From: Bacillota bacterium
GTDB lineage: Bacteria > Bacillota > Clostridia > Christensenellales > Aristaeellaceae
DNA: 64,000 nt
Direction of reading: 5' to 3'
Assembly: GCA_023411395.1 (NCBI GenBank)
Contig: JAEYOV010000062.1
Coordinates: forward strand, 53,870-117,869
The position numbers and the translations under genes were made by a program. Every line of letters starts with the position of its first letter. The stretch's first letter is position 1. Shown piece after piece: positions 1-6,901 of this stretch. The notes beneath the pieces were generated by a model. That model saw only the letters and a program-made list of their open reading frames with translations. It searched no databases and was not told the origin of the DNA.

Positions 1-591
1 CGGAAGTACGTACCGGTCGTTTCGCACGGTGATGATGGGGTCCTGCAAATATTTCTGGAAAGCCGTGCTGTGCAGCATGCTGTTGAGCTTGTCCCGCACC
101 TTGTCGTTGGCGGCCCGGATGTGCCTGCGGATGTTGGAAAGTTCCGCGCTGGCCCCGTCGGCAATCTCCTCTTCGCTGATGATGGCGTCGGTGATCTCCC
201 GCTCCAGATGGGGTAAAACGGTCAGCCCTGAAGCAATCCGTGTGATCAGCGGCGTGTTCTCCCGGCCGGTGACCAGCGCGGAGCGGGTGCCCCTGGCTGC
301 CCGGAGGCAATCGGCAATGTGCAAAAGGGAGCGGGGCGGCAGGGTAGCCCCCTTGTCCGCAAGGGTCAGGTAAGGCGTGATATCCTCAAAGGTGATCATG
401 GGACTTAGGCCCAGGTATGTCAAAATCACCTGGGCCTCCTCGGTCTCCTGCTGCCATTCCATAATTTCCGCGGGGTTGGCAGAGGGATTCAAATCACGGC
501 AAAGCTGCGCGCCCATGGACGTTAAGGCCAGGGCCGCAAGCTGCTCGCGTATTTTTGTAAATTCCAGTACCCGTAAGGTGCGCTCAGTCAT
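1..591 (-). CDS. mutS2: Endonuclease MutS2, N-terminal part (runs off the left edge)
   Basis: The 197 visible residues begin MTERTLRVLEFTKIREQL and match the N-terminal clamp region of MutS2, a MutS-like ATPase of Gram-positive bacteria. MutS2 is known for suppressing homologous recombination and for rescuing collided ribosomes. The ATPase core and the C-terminal Smr nuclease domain would lie outside the window. The ATG at 591 is chosen because AAGGA lies 9 nt upstream; an in-frame ATG at 600 would leave no space for a ribosome site. The gene follows the U32 protease on the same strand, separated only by a hairpin repeat. The order zapA-U32-mutS2 is common in Clostridia. The assignment rests on the N-terminal signature alone. 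Confidence 0.85.
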   Translation of the reverse strand, partial: MTERTLRVLEFTKIREQLAALALTSMGAQLCRDLNPSANPAEIMEWQQETEEAQVILTYLGLSPMITFEDITPYLTLADKGATLPPRSLLHIADCLRAARGTRSALVTGRENTPLITRIASGLTVLPHLEREITDAIISEEEIADGASAELSNIRRHIRAANDKVRDKLNSMLHSTAFQKYLQDPIITVRNDRYVLP

Positions 592-603
592 GTAACTCAT
601 TCC

Positions 604-672
604 TTAAAATAGGGATTCTAAAGGGATGTATCCCTTTAGCGGTGGGACCAGGGAGGCAGAGCCTCCCTGGTC
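604..672 (-). repeat. Dispersed double-hairpin element, short form (copy 1)
   Basis: Read on the minus strand, it starts at the TGA of the U32 gene with a perfect hairpin (CCAGGGAGGC, short loop, GCCTCCCTGG). A second hairpin follows (CTAAAGGGAT, short loop, ATCCCTTTAG), then AATCCCTATTTTA. The second hairpin and the AATCCCTAT tail recur at 32.4 and 57.1 kb in the same orientation relative to the upstream gene. It fills the whole U32-mutS2 spacer. It could attenuate transcription or protect the mRNA 3' end. Confidence 0.75.
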
Positions 673-3013
673 ACTCCACGCCGCGGCGGAAATGCCCGGC
701 TGTGCCGGAAGGCAAGGGAACCGCGCAGTGCTCCCCCCGCCGCAAAGCGGCGAAGCAGGCGGTGATGTCAAGCTGCTCCCGGGCCGATTCGGTAGTGAAC
801 GCAAGCAGCCAGCCGACATTTCGAAGCTTGTCCGCGTAGGCGGAAAGGTTCAGCGGCAAGGTGTTGTACAGGTTCACGATGCAGCCCTCCGGCAAGCGGG
901 TGCGCAAAAGGGGGAACTCATGGTTCAGGCTGTCGGAAAAGCGCTTGCCCCGCAGGCTGTCCTGATGATCCTGCTCGCACAGGCGGCAGTGTTCATGGCC
1001 GGATGCAAGCCCCAAAGCGGTGCGGGCGGGGCAATGGTTCAGCGTCATCAGCCGGGTACGGCCATAAACAGGCAAAACAAAGGGAAAATTGGCAAGAGGA
1101 AGATCCCCGATTTCCCCCTGGTTCAATTCCGGCGACACCGTCATCCACTTTAGACCCAGCCGGTGAAGCTCCGTGGCCGTCCGGCCGTTATAGACAGGGA
1201 TCCCTTCCCCCGCCGCCACGGGCATGCCAAACCCCGCGCCGATCTGCCCGATGCTTCCCAGCACGACGCCGGAAAGCATGCCTCTGTGCTTGTGTGCCCA
1301 GTTCTTCAAGGCATCCAGCGTGCCTTCCTGCGCCTGCAGGGGCAGCGCCAGCCAGGAGCCCTTGGGCAGAAGGCCGGCCGCCGCCTCCAGCGCTTCCGGT
1401 TCATATGATTCCGGCGTGTAAACAAAGGCATCCGCGCCCGAATCCAAAAGCTTTTGCCCCAGGGAAGCATCGGGGCTTTGCACGACAAGCTTCGGCGCAG
1501 TTTCCGCTGTCATCGGGTACTCTGCCCCGGATAGCGGGTATTCGGTCACCGCCCGCTTCAAAAAAGCGGCGGCCCGTTTCTGATATAGTCCTTCCAGCGC
1601 TTCCCGGCGCAGAGCATTCAAAGCGGACACAGGGATAAAGCCATTGTTTCCCACAAGACGAAGATCCTTTAGCACAAAGGGCGTATCCCCGGTCTTGCCC
1701 ACGGCATGGCGGGCGGCCTCCTCCGTCAGGGGCTTTGCCATCGCCAGGGCGACCAAATCCCCCTGGGCAGTTGCTTCCGCCTCCCCGTCGGTCACGGTGA
1801 GTACGGCAGGCTCGCCGGGTTCCGCCTTCAGGGATGCGCTCACCAATATGGAAGGCGCCTTGGAGAGCATTGCCTCCATCAACTGCGCCGCGTCGGCAAG
1901 GCGGGCAACCTCGTCCCCCACAATGGGCCGCATGCCATCCCGCAGCCGGACGAGGGCCGTTTCTCCCGCCTTTTGCCCGGGACCGGAATAGGTGACCTCT
2001 TCCTCCCGGCGGCTTCTGAATTGCAAACCGTCGCCATCGTGAAGGTCTTTTACCAGCTTCACCTGCGCAAACCCCGGGCGGATGCCCGTTACACGACCGA
2101 TCATAATCCCTCCGTGCCCCGGGCGGACGGGGTCGATGACACCCGCATCCTGGCTGCCGCCCGCGTACCCCGCCATGAACCCTCCCCGGTGAAAAATCTG
2201 CCGGAGGGATTCCCGTTCCGCCTCACCGGCAGGCGTGAACCTGCCCTCCGCCAAGGCGTCCAGCGCCTGGCGGTAGGCTCTGGTCACCACCGCCACATAC
2301 TCCGGGCGCTTGAGCCGCCCTTCGATTTTCAGGGCATGAACACCCGCTGAGCTGAGGTCCGGCAGCTTGTCCCGCAACATGATATCCCTGGGGGAAAGCC
2401 AATAGCCCCGGCGGCCATGAAGGTCATAGGCCATGCGGCAGGGCTGGGCACACCGGCCCCTGTTGCCGCTGCGGCCGCCTGCCATGCTGGAAAAGAGGCA
2501 CTGGCCGCTTATGCACACGCACATGGCTCCATGGACGAAGACTTCCGTCTCCATGCCCGCAGCCGCCACCCGGGCAATCTCATCGAGGGAGCATTCCCGT
2601 GCCAGCACCACCCTTTGAAAGCCTTCCTTCCGCAAGAAGGCAGCGCCTTGCTTGTTGTGTACCGCCATCTGGGTGCTGGCATGGCGGTGAAGGCCCGGAA
2701 AACAGTCCCTGACAAGACCGGCCACGCCATAATCCTGAAGGATGACCGCATCCGCCCCCGACCTGTTTAACAGCGAAAGCACCCGGTACACCTCGGGAAT
2801 TTCCATCTCCTTTACCAGCGTGTTCACCGTTACGTGCACCCGCACGTGATACAGGTGGCACAGCTTTACGGCTTCCAGAAGGCCCTGTTCATCAAAGTTC
2901 CCGGCCCCTGCGCGCGCGCCAAAGGCGGTATACCCCAGGTACACCGCGTCCGCGCCGTTGTTGATGGCCGCAAGCATGGCATCCCTGCTGCCTGCGGGGG
3001 CCAACAGTTCCAT
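671..3013 (-). CDS. U32 family peptidase / tRNA-rRNA hydroxylation-type protein with DUF3656 tail
   Basis: This is a roughly 780-residue U32 protein. The N-terminal half is a TIM-barrel-like U32 domain beginning MELLAPAGSRDAM. It carries the cysteine-rich family signature SGQCLFSSMAGGRSGNRG followed by CAQPCRM, which in relatives binds an iron-sulfur cluster. The C-terminal half fits the DUF3656 extension of the long U32 class. Members were named collagenases, but the characterised relatives RlhA and TrhP act in RNA hydroxylation, so the substrate here is uncertain. ATG at 3013 lies 4 nt after the zapA stop with GGAG about 12 nt upstream; a GTG at 3028 is an alternative. The stop codon abuts the hairpin repeat at 604-672. 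Likely cotranscribed with zapA and mutS2. Confidence 0.85.
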   Translation of the reverse strand: MELLAPAGSRDAMLAAINNGADAVYLGYTAFGARAGAGNFDEQGLLEAVKLCHLYHVRVHVTVNTLVKEMEIPEVYRVLSLLNRSGADAVILQDYGVAGLVRDCFPGLHRHASTQMAVHNKQGAAFLRKEGFQRVVLARECSLDEIARVAAAGMETEVFVHGAMCVCISGQCLFSSMAGGRSGNRGRCAQPCRMAYDLHGRRGYWLSPRDIMLRDKLPDLSSAGVHALKIEGRLKRPEYVAVVTRAYRQALDALAEGRFTPAGEAERESLRQIFHRGGFMAGYAGGSQDAGVIDPVRPGHGGIMIGRVTGIRPGFAQVKLVKDLHDGDGLQFRSRREEEVTYSGPGQKAGETALVRLRDGMRPIVGDEVARLADAAQLMEAMLSKAPSILVSASLKAEPGEPAVLTVTDGEAEATAQGDLVALAMAKPLTEEAARHAVGKTGDTPFVLKDLRLVGNNGFIPVSALNALRREALEGLYQKRAAAFLKRAVTEYPLSGAEYPMTAETAPKLVVQSPDASLGQKLLDSGADAFVYTPESYEPEALEAAAGLLPKGSWLALPLQAQEGTLDALKNWAHKHRGMLSGVVLGSIGQIGAGFGMPVAAGEGIPVYNGRTATELHRLGLKWMTVSPELNQGEIGDLPLANFPFVLPVYGRTRLMTLNHCPARTALGLASGHEHCRLCEQDHQDSLRGKRFSDSLNHEFPLLRTRLPEGCIVNLYNTLPLNLSAYADKLRNVGWLLAFTTESAREQLDITACFAALRRGEHCAVPLPSGTAGHFRRGVE

Positions 3014-3017
3014 GGTT

Positions 3018-3299
3018 TCAGGTTCCACTCCTTTTACGGCTTTCCTTCTGCGCCTGCCGCGCCATGAGCAATTCCCTTCTCAGGCGCGTGTTTTCATCGG
3101 TGATCTTCAAAAGCTCATCTGCGATGTTCAGGGCAGCCAGAACCGCCACCATATTGGATGGCAAACGGCTGGCGGTCTCGATCTCCTGAATCTTGCGGTC
3201 CACATAGACACCTACCCGCTGCACATGCTCGGGCGGGTCGATGGACGCCAGTGTGTAATCCTTGCCTGCCACCCTAACGACGGTCTTCTTCTTTTCCAT
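3018..3299 (-). CDS. zapA: Cell division protein ZapA
   Basis: This 93-residue protein begins MEKKKTVVRVAGKDYTLAS, matching the beta-strand start of ZapA. The middle has the typical AALNIADELLKI segment, followed by a C-terminal coiled-coil helix rich in Glu and Arg. ZapA binds and cross-links FtsZ filaments at mid-cell. ATG at 3299 follows a strong GGGGGAG site at 6-nt spacing, so an upstream in-frame ATG is ignored. A sigma-A promoter lies just upstream, making zapA the first gene of zapA-U32-mutS2. Length and pattern fit the family well. Confidence 0.88.
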   Translation of the reverse strand: MEKKKTVVRVAGKDYTLASIDPPEHVQRVGVYVDRKIQEIETASRLPSNMVAVLAALNIADELLKITDENTRLRRELLMARQAQKESRKRSGT

Positions 3300-3327
3300 A
3301 TAGGCGCTCCCCCTTTTCGCATGTCTC

Positions 3328-3356
3328 ATTATATGCCATTTTTAGGCACTAATCAA
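3328..3356 (-). promoter_or_regulatory. Sigma-A promoter of zapA-U32-mutS2
   Basis: On the minus strand: TTGATT (-35), 17-nt spacer, TATAAT (-10). Transcription would start about 20 nt upstream of the zapA ATG. Confidence 0.75.
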
Positions 3357-3368
3357 TGTTCGGGCAAC

Positions 3369-3409
3369 GAAAAAGGCGCAGAAACAAGCCTGCTGGCCGT
3401 CGCTGCGCC
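3369..3409 (-). terminator. Intrinsic terminator downstream of the cyclophilin gene
   Basis: On the minus strand, a 7-bp stem GGCGCAG/CTGCGCC with a 21-nt loop is followed by TTTTTC. It lies about 20 nt after the cyclophilin stop and separates it from the zapA promoter. Confidence 0.7.
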
Positions 3410-3427
3410 CCTTAAAAGCCCTGCTTC

Positions 3428-3964
3428 CTACAGCTGCTCAAAGGGGTAGGTCTTCCCGAAGGTCTCTACCCGAATGGATTTGATGGCCTGGGGGGTGAGC
3501 GGCTTATCCTGCCTGTCCCGGGGAGCGGAAACGATGGCGTCGGCCTGCTCCATACCGGAAAGCACCTTGCCGAAAGCGGCATAGGCGCCGTCCAGGTGGG
3601 GCGAATCGCTGGTCATGATGAAAAACTGGGAGCCGGCGGAATCGGGCATGCTGCTCCTGGCCATGCTCAGCACACCGTATGTATGCCTGAGGTCATTGGC
3701 TACGCCGTTTTGCGAAAACTCTCCCTTGATGTGATATCCGGGCCCGCCGGTGCCGATGCCCTTGGGGCAGCCGCCCTGGATCATGAAGCCGGGAATCACC
3801 CGGTGAAAGATGAGCCCGTCGTAAAACCCGCTGTTGCAAAGGGCAATGAAATTGCCCACCGACTGTGGCGCGGTATCGGGATACAATTCTCCGCGCATTT
3901 CTCCGCCGTTTTCCAGTGTAATGACAAAAATGGGATTCCCCGTTTGCACTTCCTGTTCGGACAC
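3428..3964 (-). CDS. Cyclophilin-type peptidyl-prolyl cis-trans isomerase
   Basis: The protein has 178 residues from a GTG start. It carries the cyclophilin core: FHRVIPGFMIQGGCP, GSQFFIMTSDSPHLDG and YAAFGKVLSGM, including the catalytic Arg of FHRV and the QFF motif. It would catalyse proline isomerisation. The GTG at 3964 has a good site (AAGGAAGGGGAG). However, the frame stays open upstream to codon 19 of a longer gene starting with ATG at 4087, where a TGA separates a signal peptide from this domain. As it stands the enzyme would be made in the cytoplasm. The ancestral product was probably secreted. It has its own promoter at 4111-4139 and a terminator. Confidence 0.88.
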   Translation of the reverse strand: MSEQEVQTGNPIFVITLENGGEMRGELYPDTAPQSVGNFIALCNSGFYDGLIFHRVIPGFMIQGGCPKGIGTGGPGYHIKGEFSQNGVANDLRHTYGVLSMARSSMPDSAGSQFFIMTSDSPHLDGAYAAFGKVLSGMEQADAIVSAPRDRQDKPLTPQAIKSIRVETFGKTYPFEQL

Positions 3965-4087
3965 AATAATCTCCCCTTCCTTGTATAGGTTATTTTCCGT
4001 ATTCCAGACTTCCTCCTGCGCAGCCGCGGGTCATGCGGACAGCGCGGAAAGGATGAAAGCAAACAGCCAGACAACGTTTTTTTTCAT
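3965..4087 (-). pseudogene. Signal-peptide region of the cyclophilin gene, cut off by an in-frame TGA
   Basis: ATG at 4087 follows GGAGG at 8-nt spacing and opens a typical signal peptide, MKKNVVWLFAFILSALSA. The next codon, at 4031-4033, is TGA. The same frame then continues PAAAQEEVWNTENN directly into the cyclophilin domain without another stop. If the TGA were TGG, the result would be a normal Sec signal peptide with an AAA-Q cleavage site. TGA is used as a normal stop elsewhere (for example the U32 gene), so recoding is unlikely. A nonsense mutation or sequence error is the simplest reading. Confidence 0.7.
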
Positions 4088-4110
4088 GCGTTTTCCTCCA
4101 CATATGATCT

Positions 4111-4139
4111 ATTGTATCCAATTGCTCCATAGGATGCAA
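4111..4139 (-). promoter_or_regulatory. Sigma-A promoter of the cyclophilin gene
   Basis: On the minus strand: TTGCAT, 17-nt spacer, TACAAT. The start site lies about 20 nt upstream of the signal-peptide ATG at 4087, so the transcript includes the interrupted signal peptide. Confidence 0.7.
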
Positions 4140-4147
4140 GTTTTTTA

Positions 4148-5608
4148 CTATAGCCATAGCTCTTTTTTACGATTCAGCATATCTTGTAATCTTTCGATAT
4201 AAACGCCCACATTGCTCACGTTGGGCGCCCGCTCAATGCGCCCTTCCCCGCCAATCGCCCGCTTGGAAATGGCTCCCGCCCCCACAGCCAGGATGCTGGT
4301 GGTTTCCTCCATGATGTCCACATTGTACAAACATTCGTGGCCGGGCAGCGCATAGCCCACGTTTTCCTGATTGCCAGCCATGTATTTTTGCCGGTAGAGG
4401 TAGTAGGGGTGAAGCCCCATTTCCCGCGCCGCCTCCGCCCCCTGGCGCACCATGCGGGCCGTTTGATCCCCGTCGGGCAGCGGCGTTTCCCACAGTCTTA
4501 AAAGACTGGCGCGCTTTAGCGCCAGGGTGTGGACGGTAAGGCTCTCCGGCATAAGTTTACGCGCCCAGGAAAGGGTATATTCGAAATCCGAGACCGTCTC
4601 CCCCGGCAGACCCGCGATCACGTCCATATTGACGGAATCAAAGCCCATGGCCCTGGCCAGCTCATACGCCTTGACTGTCTGCTCCGGCGTATGGTCACGG
4701 CCGATGCGCATCAAAGTCTCCGCCCGCATGGACTGGGGATTGATGGAGATGCGGCCGACGCCTGCCTCTTTTATGGCCTGAAGCTTTTCCCGGCTGATGG
4801 AATCGGGCCGCCCGGCTTCCACAGTATATTCCCCGGCATGGGGGAAATACGCCGTCATGGCCTCCATCACCCGGTAAAAGGCGCTGTCCGGAAGCGCTGT
4901 GGGCGTGCCTCCCCCCACATATACCGCCCGGAGCGCAAGGCCCTTTTCTTTCATAAGACGGGCGGTGAACTCCATTTCCTGCACAAGCGCGCCGATATAG
5001 GGCGGCACTTCCAATCCCTTGCCCAGCTCCCCGCTCAAAAAGGAGCAGTAGGCGCAGCGGGTGCGGCAAAACGGGATGCCAATATACACATCCACCGCCG
5101 CGGGGTCAGGCGCCGGCAGCGTTAGCTGGGTGCCAACGATATCGTTAAGCAGCAACGCCTTATCCTCATGAAGATCAAAAGCGGTTCCCACCTGCCGGGC
5201 GGCCTGCAAGGGGGGTACGCCGCCCTTCATAGCCTCATAGACCAGCCGGGTGGGGCGGATGCCTGTCAGCGAACCCCAGGGGGGATGAAAGCCCGTATCC
5301 GCCTTTAAAAGCGCATACAGCGTCTGCTTGCACAGCCGTTTGCGCAGCCGCTTGCGCAGCAGGGCGGGGTCTTGATCCCGCCGCTCAGCCTCACGGGGGA
5401 TCAACGTTGATTGCCGCACAACCTTCCCCTTCAGAGAAAATGCGCAGTCCCATACCCCATCCCGTTCTATAAGCTCATGATGCAGGCTTAGATCCGCTTC
5501 CGCCTCACCGCTGTTGACCGAAAAAGCGATCTCACCGTAAAACAGGCGGATGACATCCGCCATCTCCGCGGCGAGCTCCGGCACAGGGGTAAAAAGGGCG
5601 ATGTTCAT
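4148..5608 (-). CDS. hemZ: Oxygen-independent coproporphyrinogen dehydrogenase HemZ-like radical SAM protein
   Basis: This 486-residue radical SAM enzyme has an N-terminal HemZ-specific region of about 160 residues. The cluster motif follows: GIPFCRTRCAYCSF, three cysteines in a CxxxCxxC spacing. Further HemN/HemZ motifs are YVGGGTPTALP, TVEAGRPDS, NPQSM and NMDVIAGLPGE. HemZ-type proteins are associated with anaerobic heme synthesis or heme handling. No other heme genes are nearby, so the true substrate is uncertain. The start ATG overlaps the stop of the MBL hydrolase gene by ATGA, showing translational coupling. It is the last gene of the secD-to-hemZ run, an order common in Clostridia. 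Confidence 0.85.
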   Translation of the reverse strand: MNIALFTPVPELAAEMADVIRLFYGEIAFSVNSGEAEADLSLHHELIERDGVWDCAFSLKGKVVRQSTLIPREAERRDQDPALLRKRLRKRLCKQTLYALLKADTGFHPPWGSLTGIRPTRLVYEAMKGGVPPLQAARQVGTAFDLHEDKALLLNDIVGTQLTLPAPDPAAVDVYIGIPFCRTRCAYCSFLSGELGKGLEVPPYIGALVQEMEFTARLMKEKGLALRAVYVGGGTPTALPDSAFYRVMEAMTAYFPHAGEYTVEAGRPDSISREKLQAIKEAGVGRISINPQSMRAETLMRIGRDHTPEQTVKAYELARAMGFDSVNMDVIAGLPGETVSDFEYTLSWARKLMPESLTVHTLALKRASLLRLWETPLPDGDQTARMVRQGAEAAREMGLHPYYLYRQKYMAGNQENVGYALPGHECLYNVDIMEETTSILAVGAGAISKRAIGGEGRIERAPNVSNVGVYIERLQDMLNRKKELWL

Positions 5609-6216
5609 GAAAAGCGCTCCCGTTCCATGCCAATGGTGGTAGGATCGTCATGGCCGGGGTAGACCTCGACCTCCTTTTGCAAAAGCAGCAGCCGCTTCAT
5701 GGACTGATACAGGTCATGAAAGCTTCCGCCGGGCAGGTCCGTGCGGCCGTAGCCGTGGCGGAACATGGTATCCCCGGTAAACAGCGCATCCCCCGCCTGG
5801 TAGCATACGCTGCCGGGGGTATGGCCGGGGGTGTGCAATACGGTAAAAGTAATGCCCGCGGCCATAATTGCATCTTGCTCGTTGGCGGAAAGCGGCTTGC
5901 GGGACAGGGAAAACCGCGAACCGATCAAGACCGCCATGTTCTTTTCGGGGTCCTTCAGCATCGGCTCGTCCAGGGGATGGATATACAATTCCGAATCCTT
6001 GCCAAAAACGCCCTCCACCCCGCCGATATGGTCAAAATGGCCGTGGGTCAACAGCACCGCGGCGATCCGGCGGCTGCCGGCAGCCGCCAGGATGCGCTCC
6101 GGCTCGGCCCCCGGATCGATGAGCACACAGTCGTCCCTTCCCGCAAGAGATACGATGTAGCAGTTGGCTCGGATAGGGCCTACCGGCAATGTTTGTATCT
6201 GCAGCGTTTGTTCCAT
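5605..6216 (-). CDS. MBL-fold metallo-hydrolase (glyoxalase II-like)
   Basis: This 203-residue protein has the metallo-beta-lactamase metal-binding motif THGHFDHIGG at about residues 57-66, then HTPGHTPGSVCY and FTGDTMF. A final YPGHDDPTT supplies the last His. These give two metal sites typical of the YcbL/YqgX hydroxyacylglutathione-hydrolase-like group. The substrate is not known; it sits in a conserved cluster with dtd, rel and hemZ. It starts 9 nt after dtd and overlaps hemZ by 4 nt. Confidence 0.85.
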   Translation of the reverse strand: MEQTLQIQTLPVGPIRANCYIVSLAGRDDCVLIDPGAEPERILAAAGSRRIAAVLLTHGHFDHIGGVEGVFGKDSELYIHPLDEPMLKDPEKNMAVLIGSRFSLSRKPLSANEQDAIMAAGITFTVLHTPGHTPGSVCYQAGDALFTGDTMFRHGYGRTDLPGGSFHDLYQSMKRLLLLQKEVEVYPGHDDPTTIGMERERFS

Positions 6217-6225
6217 GCAATCCCC

Positions 6226-6675
6226 TTAAAAATTCTTACGGCTGTCCAGCAGTATCGTCACCGGGCCGTCGTTGACAAGGGACACGGCCATCTCCGCCTG
6301 AAAAACGCCTGTCTCCACAAAAAGCCCGGTTTCGCGCCAGCGGCGTACCAGCTCCTCATACATGGGGTTGGCGAAATCAGGCCGGGCCGCCTCAATAAAG
6401 CTGGGCCGCCGCCCGCCCCGTGCGTCCCCCAGCAGCGTAAACTGGCTCACCGCCAGGATGCTGCCGCCGGCATCCAGAAGGGACAGGTTCATCTTGCCTT
6501 GTTCATCCTCAAAGATACGCAGGTTGGGTACCTTGTCGGCCATGTACTGAATGTCCTTTTCCCCATCCCCTTGGGCTACGCCCACCAGCACCATGAGGCC
6601 TTTCGAAATTTGGCCCACTGTCTGGCCGTTTACTGTCACAGCGGCGGAGGATACCCTTTGTACAACGCAGCGCAT
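6226..6675 (-). CDS. dtd: D-aminoacyl-tRNA deacylase
   Basis: The 149-residue protein has the complete Dtd signature: start MRCVVQRVSSAAVTVNG, then the SQFTLLGD motif and, near the C-terminus, the NDGPVTILLDS motif with the cross-subunit Gly-Pro. It hydrolyses D-amino acids (and mischarged Gly) from tRNA in the cytoplasm. It lies downstream of rel in the secD-secF-recJ-rel-dtd order, but a small palindromic element occupies the rel-dtd gap. The ribosome site is modest (GAGG about 10 nt upstream). Confidence 0.95.
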   Translation of the reverse strand: MRCVVQRVSSAAVTVNGQTVGQISKGLMVLVGVAQGDGEKDIQYMADKVPNLRIFEDEQGKMNLSLLDAGGSILAVSQFTLLGDARGGRRPSFIEAARPDFANPMYEELVRRWRETGLFVETGVFQAEMAVSLVNDGPVTILLDSRKNF

Positions 6676-6744
6676 GAAGAAAAAGCCTCATTTCTTTGGT
6701 TGTGGTTTATCTGCCGTGCCGCAGGTCTGTTGCCGGAACAAAAC

Positions 6745-6865
6745 GGGCGATTCATAATCGCCCCTACTGCTGCAAAGAGTATATTGGCTTTTCTTCCGGC
6801 TCCTATAAGCCACAGCAGCGATGTCAAAAAACAAACTGCGTCGTAGGGGCGATTATCAATCGCCT
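6745..6865. repeat. 121-bp element with inverted hairpin ends (MITE-like)
   Basis: Both ends carry the same 23-bp palindromic sequence in opposite orientation, matching at 21 of 23 positions. The left end starts GGGCGATTCATAATCGCCCC and the right end reads GTAGGGGCGATTATCAATCG. Each end can itself form a hairpin. The interior (about 75 bp) has no gene. It lies in the 226-bp gap between dtd and rel. Confidence 0.65.
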
Positions 6866-6901
6866 GCCTGCCACATGGTCAGCCAGCATTCGGTAGAGAT
6901 A

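Noticed and set aside
3965..4087. TGA as selenocysteine or tryptophan in the cyclophilin gene
   Set aside because: TGA terminates other genes here (for example U32 and zapA). The position is within a signal peptide where Sec makes no sense, and no SECIS-like structure was apparent.
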